Assembly: GCA_911728435.2 (NCBI GenBank)
Contig: OU452203.1
Coordinates: 12,545,651-12,609,650, forward strand
Direction: 5' to 3'
Source: Apoderus coryli
Taxonomy: Eukaryota > Arthropoda > Insecta > Coleoptera > Attelabidae
DNA length: 64,000 nt
Part shown: piece after piece, positions 45,393 through 55,986 of the stretch
Layout of the letters: each line of letters opens with the position of its first letter
Position numbering within the stretch: position 1 is the stretch's first letter
The notes under the pieces: model-generated
Told to the model about the DNA's origin: nothing
The model's database searches: none
Seen by the model: only the letters and a program-made list of their open reading frames with translations
Position numbers and translations under genes: made by a program

Positions 45393-46543
45393 TAGACAGA
45401 ACAAGGCAAATTTATAATCTTTTATTTTCGTTTGAAAGTAGAAAAACAAAACCAAAGCTTTAATGGTAATTTCCTGCGTATTATATACAACGTTTATACA
45501 TTTAATATGTGCTGCTACAGTTTAAAGATTATATGGATTGTTTCCTGCACAAATGAATTTTAAGCCTCTGCTTGGGCATACCATGACTTTGAATAGAAGG
45601 ACTTTGGAGAGAGGAAGTGCATTAATCTTTTTAGCATTTTTGCTCTGTTTTTTTTTTTAAGTATCCTCTATAAATATGCATAAAGGGTTGTTAGTTATAG
45701 TGTAGACAGGAATTCTATGTATGCAGGGTATCCAGTATAAAACCATGTACACTGTGTCCAATATTGGTCTGGACTGAAGGGTATTCACGTTGTTAGGAGA
45801 GATAGAGAGCGTAGCGGTTTTCGCAAACTGTTGCTACTTTTTTATGAAACTTAAGACTTTTCGTTTTTGAGATACAGCGGTGCTTTTGAAAGTTTTTGAA
45901 AGGTGCATTTAGGGACCCTACTTGTATCTCTGTTATTACGCAAGCTGTCAAAAAAGTAATCACTAAGTAAAACCTTAATGAAACAATACAATTCTAAATA
46001 AAAGTGATATTAAAAAACTGAAATTAATGTCTCCCCTTTTTTCCTTTTTCCCAAATTATACCACCTTAATAAATAAAACTTAGTCACATTGTCTCCGTTT
46101 ATGTTAATTTATATAATAAAGAGACAACTTGTTAAAATTGAATTGTTCTTTGACACAGTTTGCTGGAGGAGAATAGGAAATTTTCGCAGGAGAATAATAA
46201 TGTGAAAGAAGAAAAAAGCAGCGTAATGTTTTTGAAGTGTAATAGCTTGGTAATAAAGCATGGGAACAGAGTAGCTAGTGACATTTTTGGTCCCTAAGGA
46301 CAAAATGTAGTTTGTTTAAGTCACAAACATTAAATAAAAAGTAAGTAGGTAGCTTATTACGTTCTTAACGACCTTGTCCTAATTAAAACTGTGGAATAGA
46401 GCATAAACCTTGGGGTAATGTGATTCACGGTATAGTTTTAATGATCAAATGGTCTTTGGTATATAGCAACAGTTAATAAAATTGCATAATGTGAGTGAGA
46501 GTAGCCTTGGCTAGACTTCGCCCTGCATTCATGTATTGTTTTA
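45393..46543. other. No gene recognised
   Basis: Contains GCAGGGTATCCAGTATAAAA...ACTGTGTCC near 45724, resembling a transposon end, and an otherwise featureless AT-rich run. Confidence 0.3.
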
Positions 46544-46576
46544 TTATAGAATTAGATTTTTTACTTTCCCGCACAG

Positions 46577-46891
46577 GGATGCCTGTAGTTCATATAGTTC
46601 GTTGCTATACTTTCCATATTCAATCATTCCACCAAAAACCAGTAGTCTTGTGCCCTCAACAACAAAGCCATACGCTGCACAGCCAGGAGGGGCTTCACCT
46701 TTTGTAATAGGCACAAACCGCCGGCTTGTGGCAGTACTGTAAACATGAAATTCATGAATTATGCCCTGATTCCCTCCAACAAATACTACCACTAAGTCTT
46801 TAATAGGAACAGCACGGTGTCCATGAGGAGGCCGAGGCTGAGGTCCAGTAGTATTTTCCACATATTTCCACTGTAACGCCTTACCCGCCAT
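46577..46891 (-). pseudogene. Host cell factor (HCF) N-terminal Kelch fragment
   Basis: One open frame of 105 codons from [79 protein letters not shown] and [16 protein letters not shown]. This is the opening of the HCF-1 beta-propeller (first Kelch repeat and part of the second), a chromatin co-regulator conserved from worms to humans. HCF is over 1000 residues; only this piece is present. Several positions nearly invariant in the family are altered (VFGGGNEG to [12 protein letters not shown] to SRRF), implying relaxed constraint. Homology ends at the Ser codon where a 20-mer shared with 29.28 kb begins. No splice donor is convincing at that point. Most likely a duplicated or captured fragment rather than a live exon. 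Confidence 0.7.
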
Positions 46892-47039
46892 TACGTGATC
46901 ACATTACACTTCTCTGAGACATATAACCGAATCGAATAGGAGTCACTATATACTAATTTAAAATTCAAATTGTTTTATATTCCATCACATATTTATATTA
47001 ATTTTAAGGTCTGACTCAAAATGACACAAAAACTATACA

Positions 47040-47440
47040 AAATTTTTTTGAAGTAAAGACGGATGTAACGATTTTGAAGTTCCCTGAGACGATTAAGACC
47101 ATTTTCAGATGGAATTCTGTCTGTATGTGTGTCTGTATGTATTCTTCCCATTGCGCCCAAACGCTTTAACCAATTGAGCTAAATTTTGTTATATGAGTTT
47201 GGGGCAGTCCTATGATGAAGCCATTAGATTTTGGTTGAAATCGCTTCAGTCCTGTGGTGGTGGACACAACTACTAAATTTTCATATATTAGTAGGAGTCG
47301 ACCGATATACATCACTTTAAAGAATTTTTAATCTGCTTTACAGCGATAGGTCACTTTTGATATTTGCCCTCATAATTCTCGTGAAAATAGCGTTTAAAAT
47401 GTCACCAGTTAATTAGTTGGAACGTATATATAACAAATAA
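47040..47440. repeat. Interspersed repeat family 2, longer copy
   Basis: Matches 41.5-41.8 kb (AAAGACGGATGTAACGATTT; GAAGTTCCCTGAGACGATTA; GTCACCAGTTAATTAGTTGG) and includes CTGTCTGTATGTGTGTCTGT. It contains a CCAATTGAGCTAAATTTTGT segment like the host-match consensus of microsatellite-associated repeats. No coding sequence. Confidence 0.65.
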
Positions 47441-47460
47441 AATACAATATTTATTGCCAG

Positions 47461-47535
47461 GCTTCCGTTGGGTCATTGGTAGGGCATTCGCTTCGAATGC
47501 GGAAGGTTACAGGTTCGAGTCCTAGCTCTGGTAAT
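47461..47535 (+). repeat. tRNA-like sequence (Pro-like fold, anticodon position CGA); tRNA pseudogene or SINE head
   Basis: A-box TGGGTCATTGGTAGG, anticodon stem TTCGC/GCGGA closing loop TTCGAAT, B-box GGTTCGAGTCC, then TACTTTTTG as a Pol III stop. The frame of arms matches eukaryotic tRNA-Pro, whose loop is TTCGGGT. Here the triplet is CGA, which would be serine. The acceptor and T stems pair poorly, so charging is unlikely. It lies at the end of a repeat family 2 copy, so a SINE-like origin is plausible. Confidence 0.5.
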
Positions 47536-47845
47536 ACTTTTTGTTTTCTAATTTTTGAATAAAGTAGTTAACACTTTTTGCAGATGATACCTCAGCAATA
47601 TTATTTAATAGCGTTTATTGCCCAACACTTTTACCTCTTTACAGGACAATATATACACAATAATTGATAATCATATACCACAAACTAGAAGACAGTTCAA
47701 AAAGAACTATAAACTACTAAAACAAAAACCAAAAATATGAATAATTTGAAAAAATAAATAAATTGCCGCTAAATGCGCCCTATGAATGAATACATTGCAC
47801 CAAATTAAATTTAAATAAACTAAATTGACACTAACATAAAGGGTA

Positions 47846-48830
47846 TTACACAGATAAGTACAACCTATAAGATAAAATGCTGCCGTGCAACCGTATCAAG
47901 TTCCTCCAACGTTGAAACAAAAATATCACACTGGTCGCAGAATTCATTGAAATGTCTACACATGACATGAATAGGCGATTTAAGTAATAAATTTGTTCGA
48001 GGTCGAGGGCAGTGAAAGGTATGAATACTCCTACCGTTATATTGAGGTACATTAATTCGAATCATTGAAAGCATTCCAGGGCAATCAATATTTCTATTAA
48101 CTAAGCCATGCAAAAAGTGTAAACATGTTTGGATTCTTCTAAATTCTAAACTACGGAAATCAAATCCAGCAACACGGAATAATCAATACCTTTATGCGGG
48201 AAAACTCCATCGAACTTCAAACCCAAGTACTTTAAAAAACGACGTTGAACTCTTTAAATTAGACATTTCTGAACATTGTAATAAGGGCATATTCCATCTT
48301 GGAGCGAAGATAAGAACTATAGAGTTTAAAGCATTCACACTACTGAAGTCTCTACAGTTCTTAACAATAAAGCCATACATCCTGCCAGCCTAGGCAACTT
48401 TACTATTTATATTTTCAGTAAAGGACAACCCCGAATCAAAGAAACTCCCAGATCCGTGACTGAAGAGACACGAGCTATATCTATGTTATTAACAGTGGGT
48501 AAGTGAAATCAAGTATAGAATTTTTCGAGAGAAGCCTTACACTTGGAAGCATTCAGGTGCAATCTATTTCGTTGGCACCATTCAAGAACTCTGTCCAAGT
48601 CCTCCTGGAGAAATATGCAGTCATTATATCTTTAATCGATCTAAAAATTTTACAATCGTCCGCAAATATCAATGTTTGACACAAAACTGCAGAATTGAGA
48701 TCATTTATAAATAATAAAAAAAAGTAGAGGTCCTAAATTGGAACCTTGAGGCACTCCCGAACTAGTGACATATGTAGAAGATTTGTATCCATTATAAAAA
48801 ACATAGTGCGTTCACAAGAACGAGTCAAGG
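47846..48830 (-). pseudogene. jockey-like reverse transcriptase pseudogene
   Basis: The minus strand from 48820 gives GYKSSTYVTSSGVPQGSNLG and GPLLFF (motif B), a frameshift, FINDLNSAVLCQTLIFADDC (motif C, FADD) and KIFRSIKD. Downstream, with many stops, come WTEFLNGANEIDC- and YLRSKMEYALI-like pieces down to about 48.0 kb. Roughly a third of the RT is traceable. The short open frames in 47.85-48.38 kb belong to this decayed region and are not separate genes. Confidence 0.75.
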
Positions 48831-48843
48831 ATCCGATTATGAT

Positions 48844-49225
48844 TTGAGAGTGGGCTTTAACATAAAATTGCCTGCACACAAACTTTCTCTGTCGGCCAAA
48901 AGTTCACTTGTAATTCCTACCAAAATTTTTAATCATTTGCCCCAGCACTTGAAATTTGAACGCAATTCAAGAAACCTTAAAAGGAAATTAAATTATGGCT
49001 ACAACAGTATAGCTTTTACTCATTGGACGAGTATTTTGCTGTTGAGTTTTGACGACTTGAAGGTATTTGTGTTTATGAAATCTGTTTCTTTGTCCAGTTA
49101 ATTGTAAAGTTTGTTCTTTTAGTACCTGTTTGGGTGGTTGTTGTGATTGATCTATTATTTATTTAATGATTTTGGGACGCATACTATTGTACTTGACGAA
49201 TAAAAACAGTTATTATTATAATTAC
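48844..49225 (+). pseudogene. jockey-like retrotransposon 3' end
   Basis: Plus frame KLSLSAKSSLVIPTKIFNHL then PQHLKFERNSRNLKRKLNYG, the C-terminal motif ...KIFNHLP..L......FKRKLK. It is followed by an untranslated part and GACGAATAAAAACAGTTATT at 49195-49215 (polyadenylation signal and TTA tail). Its orientation is opposite to the adjacent RT relic, so two insertions meet here. Confidence 0.7.
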
Positions 49226-49499
49226 GCGCATGACGTTAAGGAACACACCTACGTTTAAATTGTTCTAAATATTTTAAAAACTTGTAATATGTGTCATAAA
49301 GAATTTTAATTTATATGAAGAAGTTACCAATAATTACTAAAGAAACGTCGTTTTAGTATATTTTTGACAAAAAATTTAAATTAAAACATTTTTATTTTGA
49401 AATAATTGATATTGTTTTAAAATGAACCAAAATCCCCAAGGAAATAATTTAAAAAAATAGAGAATAAAAAAGAAAATTATAAACCATTAAAATGAGTGG
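49226..49499. other. No gene recognised
   Basis: AT-rich spacer. Confidence 0.3.
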
Positions 49500-49760
49500 G
49501 TCTGCACTTGACCACTATGGCCCCACTTGGACCACTATGAGTCTATTGTGGCTCGTACCTATTTATATTTTACCCAGCAGCTCAATCTTTTTAATGAAGT
49601 CGCTGGGTGAGCTTTCTTTTAGACCGCTGGAATAGAAGGGCTACTTCACCAAATATTGTGAATCTATTTCTAGCTACCGCTGGGCAAGAATAGTACATGT
49701 TCATCCTACAGGCACAATCACCACTCGGAATTTTCCAAGAGACCCAACCTCGTGAGATGA
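49500..49760 (-). pseudogene. jockey/R1-class retrotransposon 3' end, second copy
   Basis: On the minus strand CPAVARNRFTIFGEVALL and the following ~120 bp match 38.86-39.06 kb on the plus strand (CCCAG-GGTAGCTAGAA-TAGATTC, AAAGCTCACCC, ACTTCATTAA). It carries the zinc-knuckle end and 3' untranslated part of the same family and is only a terminal fragment. Confidence 0.65.
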
Positions 49761-52700
49761 TGATTCCATCGACAATTAGATTGTTACCTTTGCCCTTGAT
49801 TTCGATGGGTTAATGAACTCCTTCGAACGTACTAAACTTGCATAATTTTGTCATCATCTAATTATCTTTATAGTGTCAGGAATTACCGGATCTTATTTAC
49901 GCGGGTACCAAGGTAAGTGAAAGCAACGAATAGCAATTTCGTCTAAGAATGGCGAAATGTAAATTCTTAGCACTACTTTTGGAGGATAGGGTATCTGTGC
50001 CATGGATCTAAGAGCAATCGAGAAGTGAAGGCAACATAAAAGTTGAAAAGAGCAAACAGGACTTTGAGTACTCGTATATTGAGATTCCAAGCATTTATTG
50101 GAAATATACAAAAAAAATACAATTCAGGATTTTTAAAAAAGCTGACGAATGAGGGAGCTGAGGATACACTTATACCTAAAGAACTGCTATGAAATGCTAC
50201 CTCGTTCAGTTGAGAGAATACTCATAATACACTTTTGTGATAAGTTCATGCACCTTCATTGTAACCAAGGAGTTCGCCACACAACCTAACCAAATAACCG
50301 AACTGTTAATGTAGTAATAACAGACCTTGATTAATATTTAAATCTCAATTATAAGGCTAAATAATAGGATGGTATTTCTCACGCTATATTATGTAAACTA
50401 AACAAATTTTAACGAAATGTACATTTATTAAAAAGATAATAATATTCAACTTTCAATTTTAACACCTACACTGTTAGTTTGGCATAAAATTAAATTTAAT
50501 TTATTCTATACTGTGTCCCAAAATTCGTAGTAAAACATAATCAGTAAGAGATTGAAATTTACATTAACAAAGAGAATTATGAAACTGTTTACCTCATATA
50601 AACATGCAGCCTTTAATCGAATTCCAGATGAGTTAGAGGATCTGCCTATGTTTCCATGAATGCACACACAGATGCAACTTGCCCTTAAGACTATTATCGT
50701 TAGTTAAATAGTTATGTGAGATACTGAATATCTCTCAATAAAAATGTTTGACAATTGCACGCCGTACTTGATCGAGAAAGGTCCAACATAACCTAACGAA
50801 AATATTACTTGGAACACTTCGTTATTCGATTTTTCAATCGACCAATGGTTCTAAAAACATAATTCAAATATTGTAATTGTGTAACATTCGCAAGATTGCC
50901 ATTAAGTTCCTTAGCCTGACCTGAGATCGTTTGATTTGAGATATACTGTCACTGCATTATTGTCTATAATTGTGGAAACATAGCAAAACCATGTATGTCA
51001 GTTTTTCCTACTTTTGAGAAGAGCAGTTTAAAGTTTTAAACTCAATTATAAATTCAGTAATCGAAGTAATTGCTATTTTTTATTACAATTTTTCCGTAGA
51101 ATTGGAAGAAGTTTAATGGGGCGAAACATGCAGTACGTTGGTTTGCAACTTTTTCAAATATTTTTGATATTTTATGCATATCGCTTTGAAATGCATTAGA
51201 TGCTATGCAGATGCAAGATGGCAAATTCAAATATGACTGAATGTCATACAATTGCCATTTTAAAGAAATTATAGCGTTATGTTTATGGAAGGCAGTATAA
51301 TACATACATGTATGCATATTTAGTTTTGGCAACTTTGAAATTAACGCATAGCACATAGTTTTAATATATCTGCATATGTAAGCAATAATCGGTATAAGAC
51401 ATATATGGTATTGCCAAAGTAAGTAATCGCTGATTTCGACATATTTGTTTCTGTCACTATGAAATATCACAACACAGAAATAAATGTAGCATATGTTATT
51501 TTGCCATGTTATAGATCTCATTGTAACGAACATAAAGGTATAAAAATCTAAAAATCGCAAAATTTTGACATATATGCTTTTGCCATCTTACCACAGAATT
51601 GGTATTCTATTCGACCTTACCCGTTTATGTTCTGTACCGCTTGTACAACTCATTGCTGAGTGTGTTAAGCATTTCTGGGTTTCCTGCTTGGAAAGTGCTT
51701 TACTGTTTCATGTTCCTTATTGCATAATTTGAACAATAATCTTGTTACGCAGAAATTCGTCACATAACAATTGTCCTTTTAGGGTGACGTTTTCCTATGC
51801 TGTCTTCTTGTATGTGTACTTTTTGTACTCGAGGTACTGATGGTGTTTAATCTCCTCTTTGAGAGTAAACAAGCTTTCTCAGTTCTGTCGATTCCTGGTT
51901 CTGCCTGAATGTTTAAAATAAATCGATTCGCTCGTTTTTCTCCGACAAGTTGATTTATCTAGTTTATCTCTCCGTTCGAACCAGGGTAGTACTTCTTTTA
52001 AAAGCACTACACCCGCAATTTTAGACCCATGTGCATATCACACCTTTCCTTCTGGGGAGTTGAGATTTTAATCAATTAATTCAGTCGTGCTGAAACTGTG
52101 TAGTTTCATTAAATTCTTTACCAACAATATCATTTAAGGTTCATGTCTTCAAGGACAAACTCTTGCTTCTCCCAGAATCACTAAGTGCAGGCAGAATAAG
52201 GTTATCAGCGAACCCTTCTCGGCTATTTTCGCCAGACTAGCAAGATTTTCTCGTTTCATTCAAGCGGCTGTTTCTACTGAGTTGGTCCACAATATAATCG
52301 ATTCATACGTGATATAAAATTTTAATACCATAGTGTAAGTACAGTCAACTTGGTTGGGAGTTTGTTGTATGCGTTGTCTTACTATTGTGTTAAATTTTCC
52401 TCACTAGATCATATTTGATTATTGTATGTACATATTTTAATTATTTCTATTCCTTCCTGAATCGAAGATAGTCTTAAATTTTTGAATGGCTGTTTAGAGA
52501 AAAGAAAATCTTCAAAATATGTGGTCAAATTTTCTACAATAAATTTAGTGACACTATATAATAATGCCGTTACAATAACAAATGCAAATTTATAATAAAT
52601 TGTTAGATATCACATACATATCTGGTATATTATAATTTGTTAAATGTCATTATCGTGAAATGCTTGCTATCCTTTTAGAGTTAGAGATATAAAAGTTGGT

Positions 52701-52856
52701 CAATTATTATTCAGGTTGCTGCGAACAATTCCGTTAAATATCCCAATATATTAGATTAGTAAGAAATGCACTGCCGAAATAACATAATAATATTAATAAT
52801 AATATTTACTAACAGCATGATTTAACAAATTTTATAGTTTAAGCAAGATACCGTCA
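49761..52856. other. No gene recognised over 3.1 kb
   Basis: The 168-codon minus frame at 51054-51560 has a low-complexity composition and no motif. Within it a motif TGGCAAAANCATATATGT-like recurs four times (about 51330, 51415, 51510, 51585, minus strand). 51600-52300 is slightly GC-richer without recognisable coding. Confidence 0.35.
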
Positions 52857-52859
52857 GAT

Positions 52860-53030
52860 TGGCTTAAATCAACATTCGTAACCCTGCCAAAGAAACCCAA
52901 CGCCTCACAATGTGATGACTATCGGATGATAAGTCTTATGTCCTGAAAACCTTTCCTAGAATCATCCACACGCGAATTTACAAGAAGTGCGAATATCAGA
53001 TGGACAATATCCAGTGGAAACACACTCGAG
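52860..53030 (+). pseudogene. RTE-like or R1-like reverse transcriptase N-palm relic
   Basis: Plus translation WLKSTFVTLPKKPNASQCDD then YRMISLMS, followed by a stop, and traces of SSTREFTRSANIRW. FV.LPKK.NA..C.DYR.ISL.SH is the first conserved RT block of RTE-type elements. About 45 codons survive, ending where repeat family 1 begins. Confidence 0.7.
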
Positions 53031-53039
53031 GTTTAAGTA

Positions 53040-53275
53040 GTTGAATTATTGGTTTTAAAACTACACGACAAAAAAATGTATGTACCATGGCCGTCCGTGA
53101 AAAGAGAATAGCTGATGTCTACAATAAAAATAAAATTTATTTGGAAATATAGCTTCTTACCAAGAGTCTTACGATAAAGGTATGTAAATGACATAAAGGT
53201 CACAAAAATATTAATTTTACAATTAAGTATGCAGAGATATTCGTGTCTCGAGCACGACAGTTTATTTTAACTTGG
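53040..53275. repeat. Interspersed repeat family 1, truncated copy
   Basis: Matches the right-hand part of 128-1460: ACTACACGACAAAAAAATGT, GCCGTCCGTGAAAA, AATGACATAAAGGTCA and ATTCGTGTCTCGAGCACGAC. The microsatellite and the left end are missing. Confidence 0.75.
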
Positions 53276-53997
53276 TTTTCAAAGTTTTACTTTCATAAAA
53301 GTTGCGACTAAAAATATTGCGACTATTGACGCTTTTATGCAATTAGTTTGATATACTTTGATGTACTAATTATTATTACCATAGAAATAAATTAACATTA
53401 AATTCCTAGACATTTGTGACTGGTATTTTGTAAAATTACCCAACGTTCATTAATATAACGAAGTTTTTGTGTGTACCCATCTAATTCCCACCAAAACATA
53501 TACATAATACTATATTGCTGTGCCATTGTGTTATTATTTAATGTTTGCATACATTATTTCCATTTATTACATCCAATATTTTTGTAGATTTAGTTCGAGC
53601 TATTTTAGCATTTTTGATTGCTGTTTTATTGCCAATTTTTATGTTTCAATGGTGTGTTTACACCTGATTCAGTAAATTAAATACTAATAACAGCGATGTT
53701 GGTTTAAAAGCACACATAATTGCAGTTACCTACTATGTTTAAACTTGTCATATTCCGAATTTTGCGTATACAATGTTCTCACTATATTGATTTCTATGTG
53801 TAAGAAATTCGCTAGGGTAGGTAGAATACTGTCACACCCGGTATACTGTAATACAAATATTGCATCCGGTCGAACTAAGTATTTTTTGCTGATTAATTAT
53901 TTATAAAAGTTCCCAAAAAGTTCATGATTGTCACATCAGTATTGTATCTACGAAATAGACAAAATTTGCTGATTCACATTTTTTCACAAAAGCGGTG
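53276..53997. other. No gene recognised
   Basis: AT-rich spacer up to the Transib target duplication. Confidence 0.35.
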
Positions 53998-54002
53998 CGA
54001 CG

Positions 54003-54045
54003 CACAGTGGTACAAAATCCAGAAAAGCTGGCCAAAACCTTAATT
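54003..54045 (+). repeat. Transib left terminal inverted repeat with RSS-like layout
   Basis: Heptamer CACAGTG identical to the consensus recombination-signal heptamer. The inner block GCCAAAACC (7 of 9 like the RSS nonamer ACAAAAACC) starts 21 bp after it. The intervening bases diverge between the two ends while both blocks are conserved. Confidence 0.8.
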
Positions 54046-54495
54046 TCACCTTGATTTAAACAAGATTTTGTATAATAGGCTTTTATAATTACAGATTACA
54101 AAAAAAAAGTGGTGAATTTAAAAAAAAACAAAATGGCGGATTTAAAATGGCTGGAGACTTTTAGAAAACTTGCTTAAACAACTTAAATTTAATTACCAAC
54201 AAAAATCATTTCAAAACTGAAAAATAATAATAGAGAGGCAAAAATATACAGGGTGATTTATGGTTGATGTTAGGTTCGACGATCATTAAGAGACATATTT
54301 ACGATCCTCCTAAAAATTTGGTTACTTATATACAGTCAATATAATATATTACCCAAAGATTTTTATATTTTTACCTAGTTACAGGGTAATCGCAATTGAC
54401 CTTAGTGTGAACTATACTTGAACAAATAAAAGTCTCTTTATTATCACATATTCTAAACAGCAATTAAAGTCTTTTTCAAATGATACATCATGCTC

Positions 54496-55084
54496 CTATA
54501 GGTAAAAATAATGAGGAAAAAGTTTACAATTCTTTCCACGGCTGGTTTGTCGAAGCAATTGACATTGATTTTTGGAAAGTCTTGTTTCAATTAGCAATGA
54601 CAAAGCTCCGTCCTCAGAAAGTGTTCTCCCTTGAACCGAATTAATTGAGTTTCTGTACTTGGACGGTTTAGTAGGTGTCCCAAACGTAATTTCATGTAAA
54701 ACATAGGCAGAATCCAATTTTCCAAGGACGACCACTTCTAGGAGTACTCGAAATTGGTTTCGGCTTATCGTCATTGATCACAATAGTCATTTCGTTTAGC
54801 CAGTTTTGAAATTTGCCTAAAAACTTATCCTCGGTTCGGTGCACTTCCGGCAACTTCATTTTTATTTTTTGTACGGTATTACGTAACTTAGTTTTATCAC
54901 TCTCAGTTAATTCAAAATCGCACTTATATTTTCTATTAATTTCGTTTTGCACAATGTCACATATGTTTTTGATATTTTGATTCAAGTGGGCCTTTATTAA
55001 AAAAAAGAGCGGAAATGCTCCGATATTTCGTGCATTTAGGTTTAAAAAAAATCCAAAGGCAGAGTGGCAGCTAGTGGCAGACAA
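54496..55084 (-). pseudogene. Transib-internal protein relic, N-terminal part
   Basis: Minus frame 1 (55084-54692): IKAHLNQNIKNICDIVQNEI, LTESDKTKLRNTVQKIKMKL, FLGKFQNWLNEM and STPRSGRPWK. It then passes, through a deletion and frameshift, to frame 2 (54735-54496): DSAYVLHEITFGTPTKPSKY, RNSINSVQGRTLSEDGALSL, LIETRLSKNQCQLLR and KNCKLFPHY. I recall the SEDEALSL-type and CxLYPxY-like blocks from a multicopy protein family in insects and Hydra; its position inside Transib ends suggests it is the N-terminal region of that transposase. The segment expected between SGRPxK and DAAYVL is missing, as is everything after LFPHY. Confidence 0.6.
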
Positions 55085-55535
55085 ATGTCACTTTTCTTGA
55101 ATAAGTAGACAACAATAATCAATATCTAACAAGATTTGTTGCGGAATTCCGTGGACTTTTTTTTGTATCTCTACCAAAATAAATAATATGTTCTTGAAAG
55201 GTTTAACTTTTTCTTGTATTTTGTACTTAAATTATTAATTAGTAATAAATAATTAATTATTATTACTAGCATATTCGAATACTACGTACCTTTCCCTACT
55301 TCAGCCATTTTGTTTTATTAAAAATGAATTAAATCTACACTTTTTTACGTACTCACAAACTATAGCCTATTTTTAAGCGCGTGCGGTTTACCGATTCCAC
55401 TTGTTCGAGAGTCACTTTAGTACTGCGTATCGCGGCAGGTCGTTGACCTTGAGACGTATGTTTAACGCTACGCGATACTCTAATATGTTGCCGAACTTAT
55501 TTAATTCTAAAAATCCGCATTTTTAGAAAAACTTT

Positions 55536-55578
55536 ATTAAGGGTTTTGGCCAGCTATTTAGACTTTTGTACCACTGTG
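55536..55578 (-). repeat. Transib right terminal inverted repeat with RSS-like layout
   Basis: Complement of the left end: CACAGTGGTACAAAA, then a diverged 7-8 bp stretch, then AGCTGGCCAAAACC with the nonamer-like block at the same 21-bp distance. Confidence 0.8.
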
Positions 55579-55583
55579 CGACG

Positions 55584-55986
55584 CCAGGAATAGACAATTT
55601 CATTGCTCGATATTGTCCGAATGCTCCGCCAGTTTCTCGTACCACAAAACTCTCTTTTTTGGTCTTCTCTCCAACTTCGGCGAAGTAAGCTCTGAGTTTT
55701 AGAAGTGATATCAACGCGAGTTTATAGTATTAGTATTAATTTTAATTATAAACTTTAAATATTTTCTGAAGCTGAATATTACCGAAAGTGATCAGCTGTG
55801 TCGATGATGATGATTATTATGTAAGTACAAATTTTAAATATTGTAATTGATGATTTTTTTTGAGACTTGTCCTTTTTGATTGAATTGATTTTCTTATATT
55901 TTAAATAATTAATTTAACTATTGTGTAGAAATTATATTGGGTCTTACAACGTCCATATACAAACAACAATCAGCTTTTAGTGCGAC
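55584..55986. other. No gene recognised
   Basis: The frame 55523-55714 (minus) crosses the Transib end and is not a gene. The remainder is AT-rich. Confidence 0.3.

Larger units (their letters stand above)
54003..55578 (-). mobile_element. Transib-type DNA transposon, internally deleted (1.58 kb)
   Basis: Terminal inverted repeats of about 43 bp: left begins CACAGTGGTACAAAA at 54003, right (complemented) begins the same at 55578. Both continue to AGCTGGCCAAAACC after a variable stretch. The 5-bp duplication CGACG flanks both ends (53998-54002 and 55579-55583), fitting the CGNCG target known for Transib. Inside lies a broken minus-strand protein relic. A full Transib is about 3 kb with a ~680-residue RAG1-core-like transposase; the catalytic part is absent here. 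Confidence 0.85.

Noticed and set aside
46544..46891. HCF fragment as a complete functional exon of Hcf
   Set aside because: No convincing donor site where homology ends, several invariant residues changed, and the break coincides with a repeated 20-mer; kept as a fragment.
47461..47535. Functional tRNA-Arg(TCG) or tRNA-Ser(CGA)
   Set aside because: Arg reading leaves the anticodon stem unpaired; the Pro-like register pairs but the acceptor and T stems are worn.
51054..51560. 168-codon open frame on the minus strand as a gene
   Set aside because: Composition is that of AT-rich DNA read through a frame; no domain, no codon pattern, internal weak repeats explain the openness.
55523..55714. 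63-codon minus frame with Gly-rich segment as a small gene
   Set aside because: It runs across the right end and target duplication of the Transib element, so it is a chance fusion frame.
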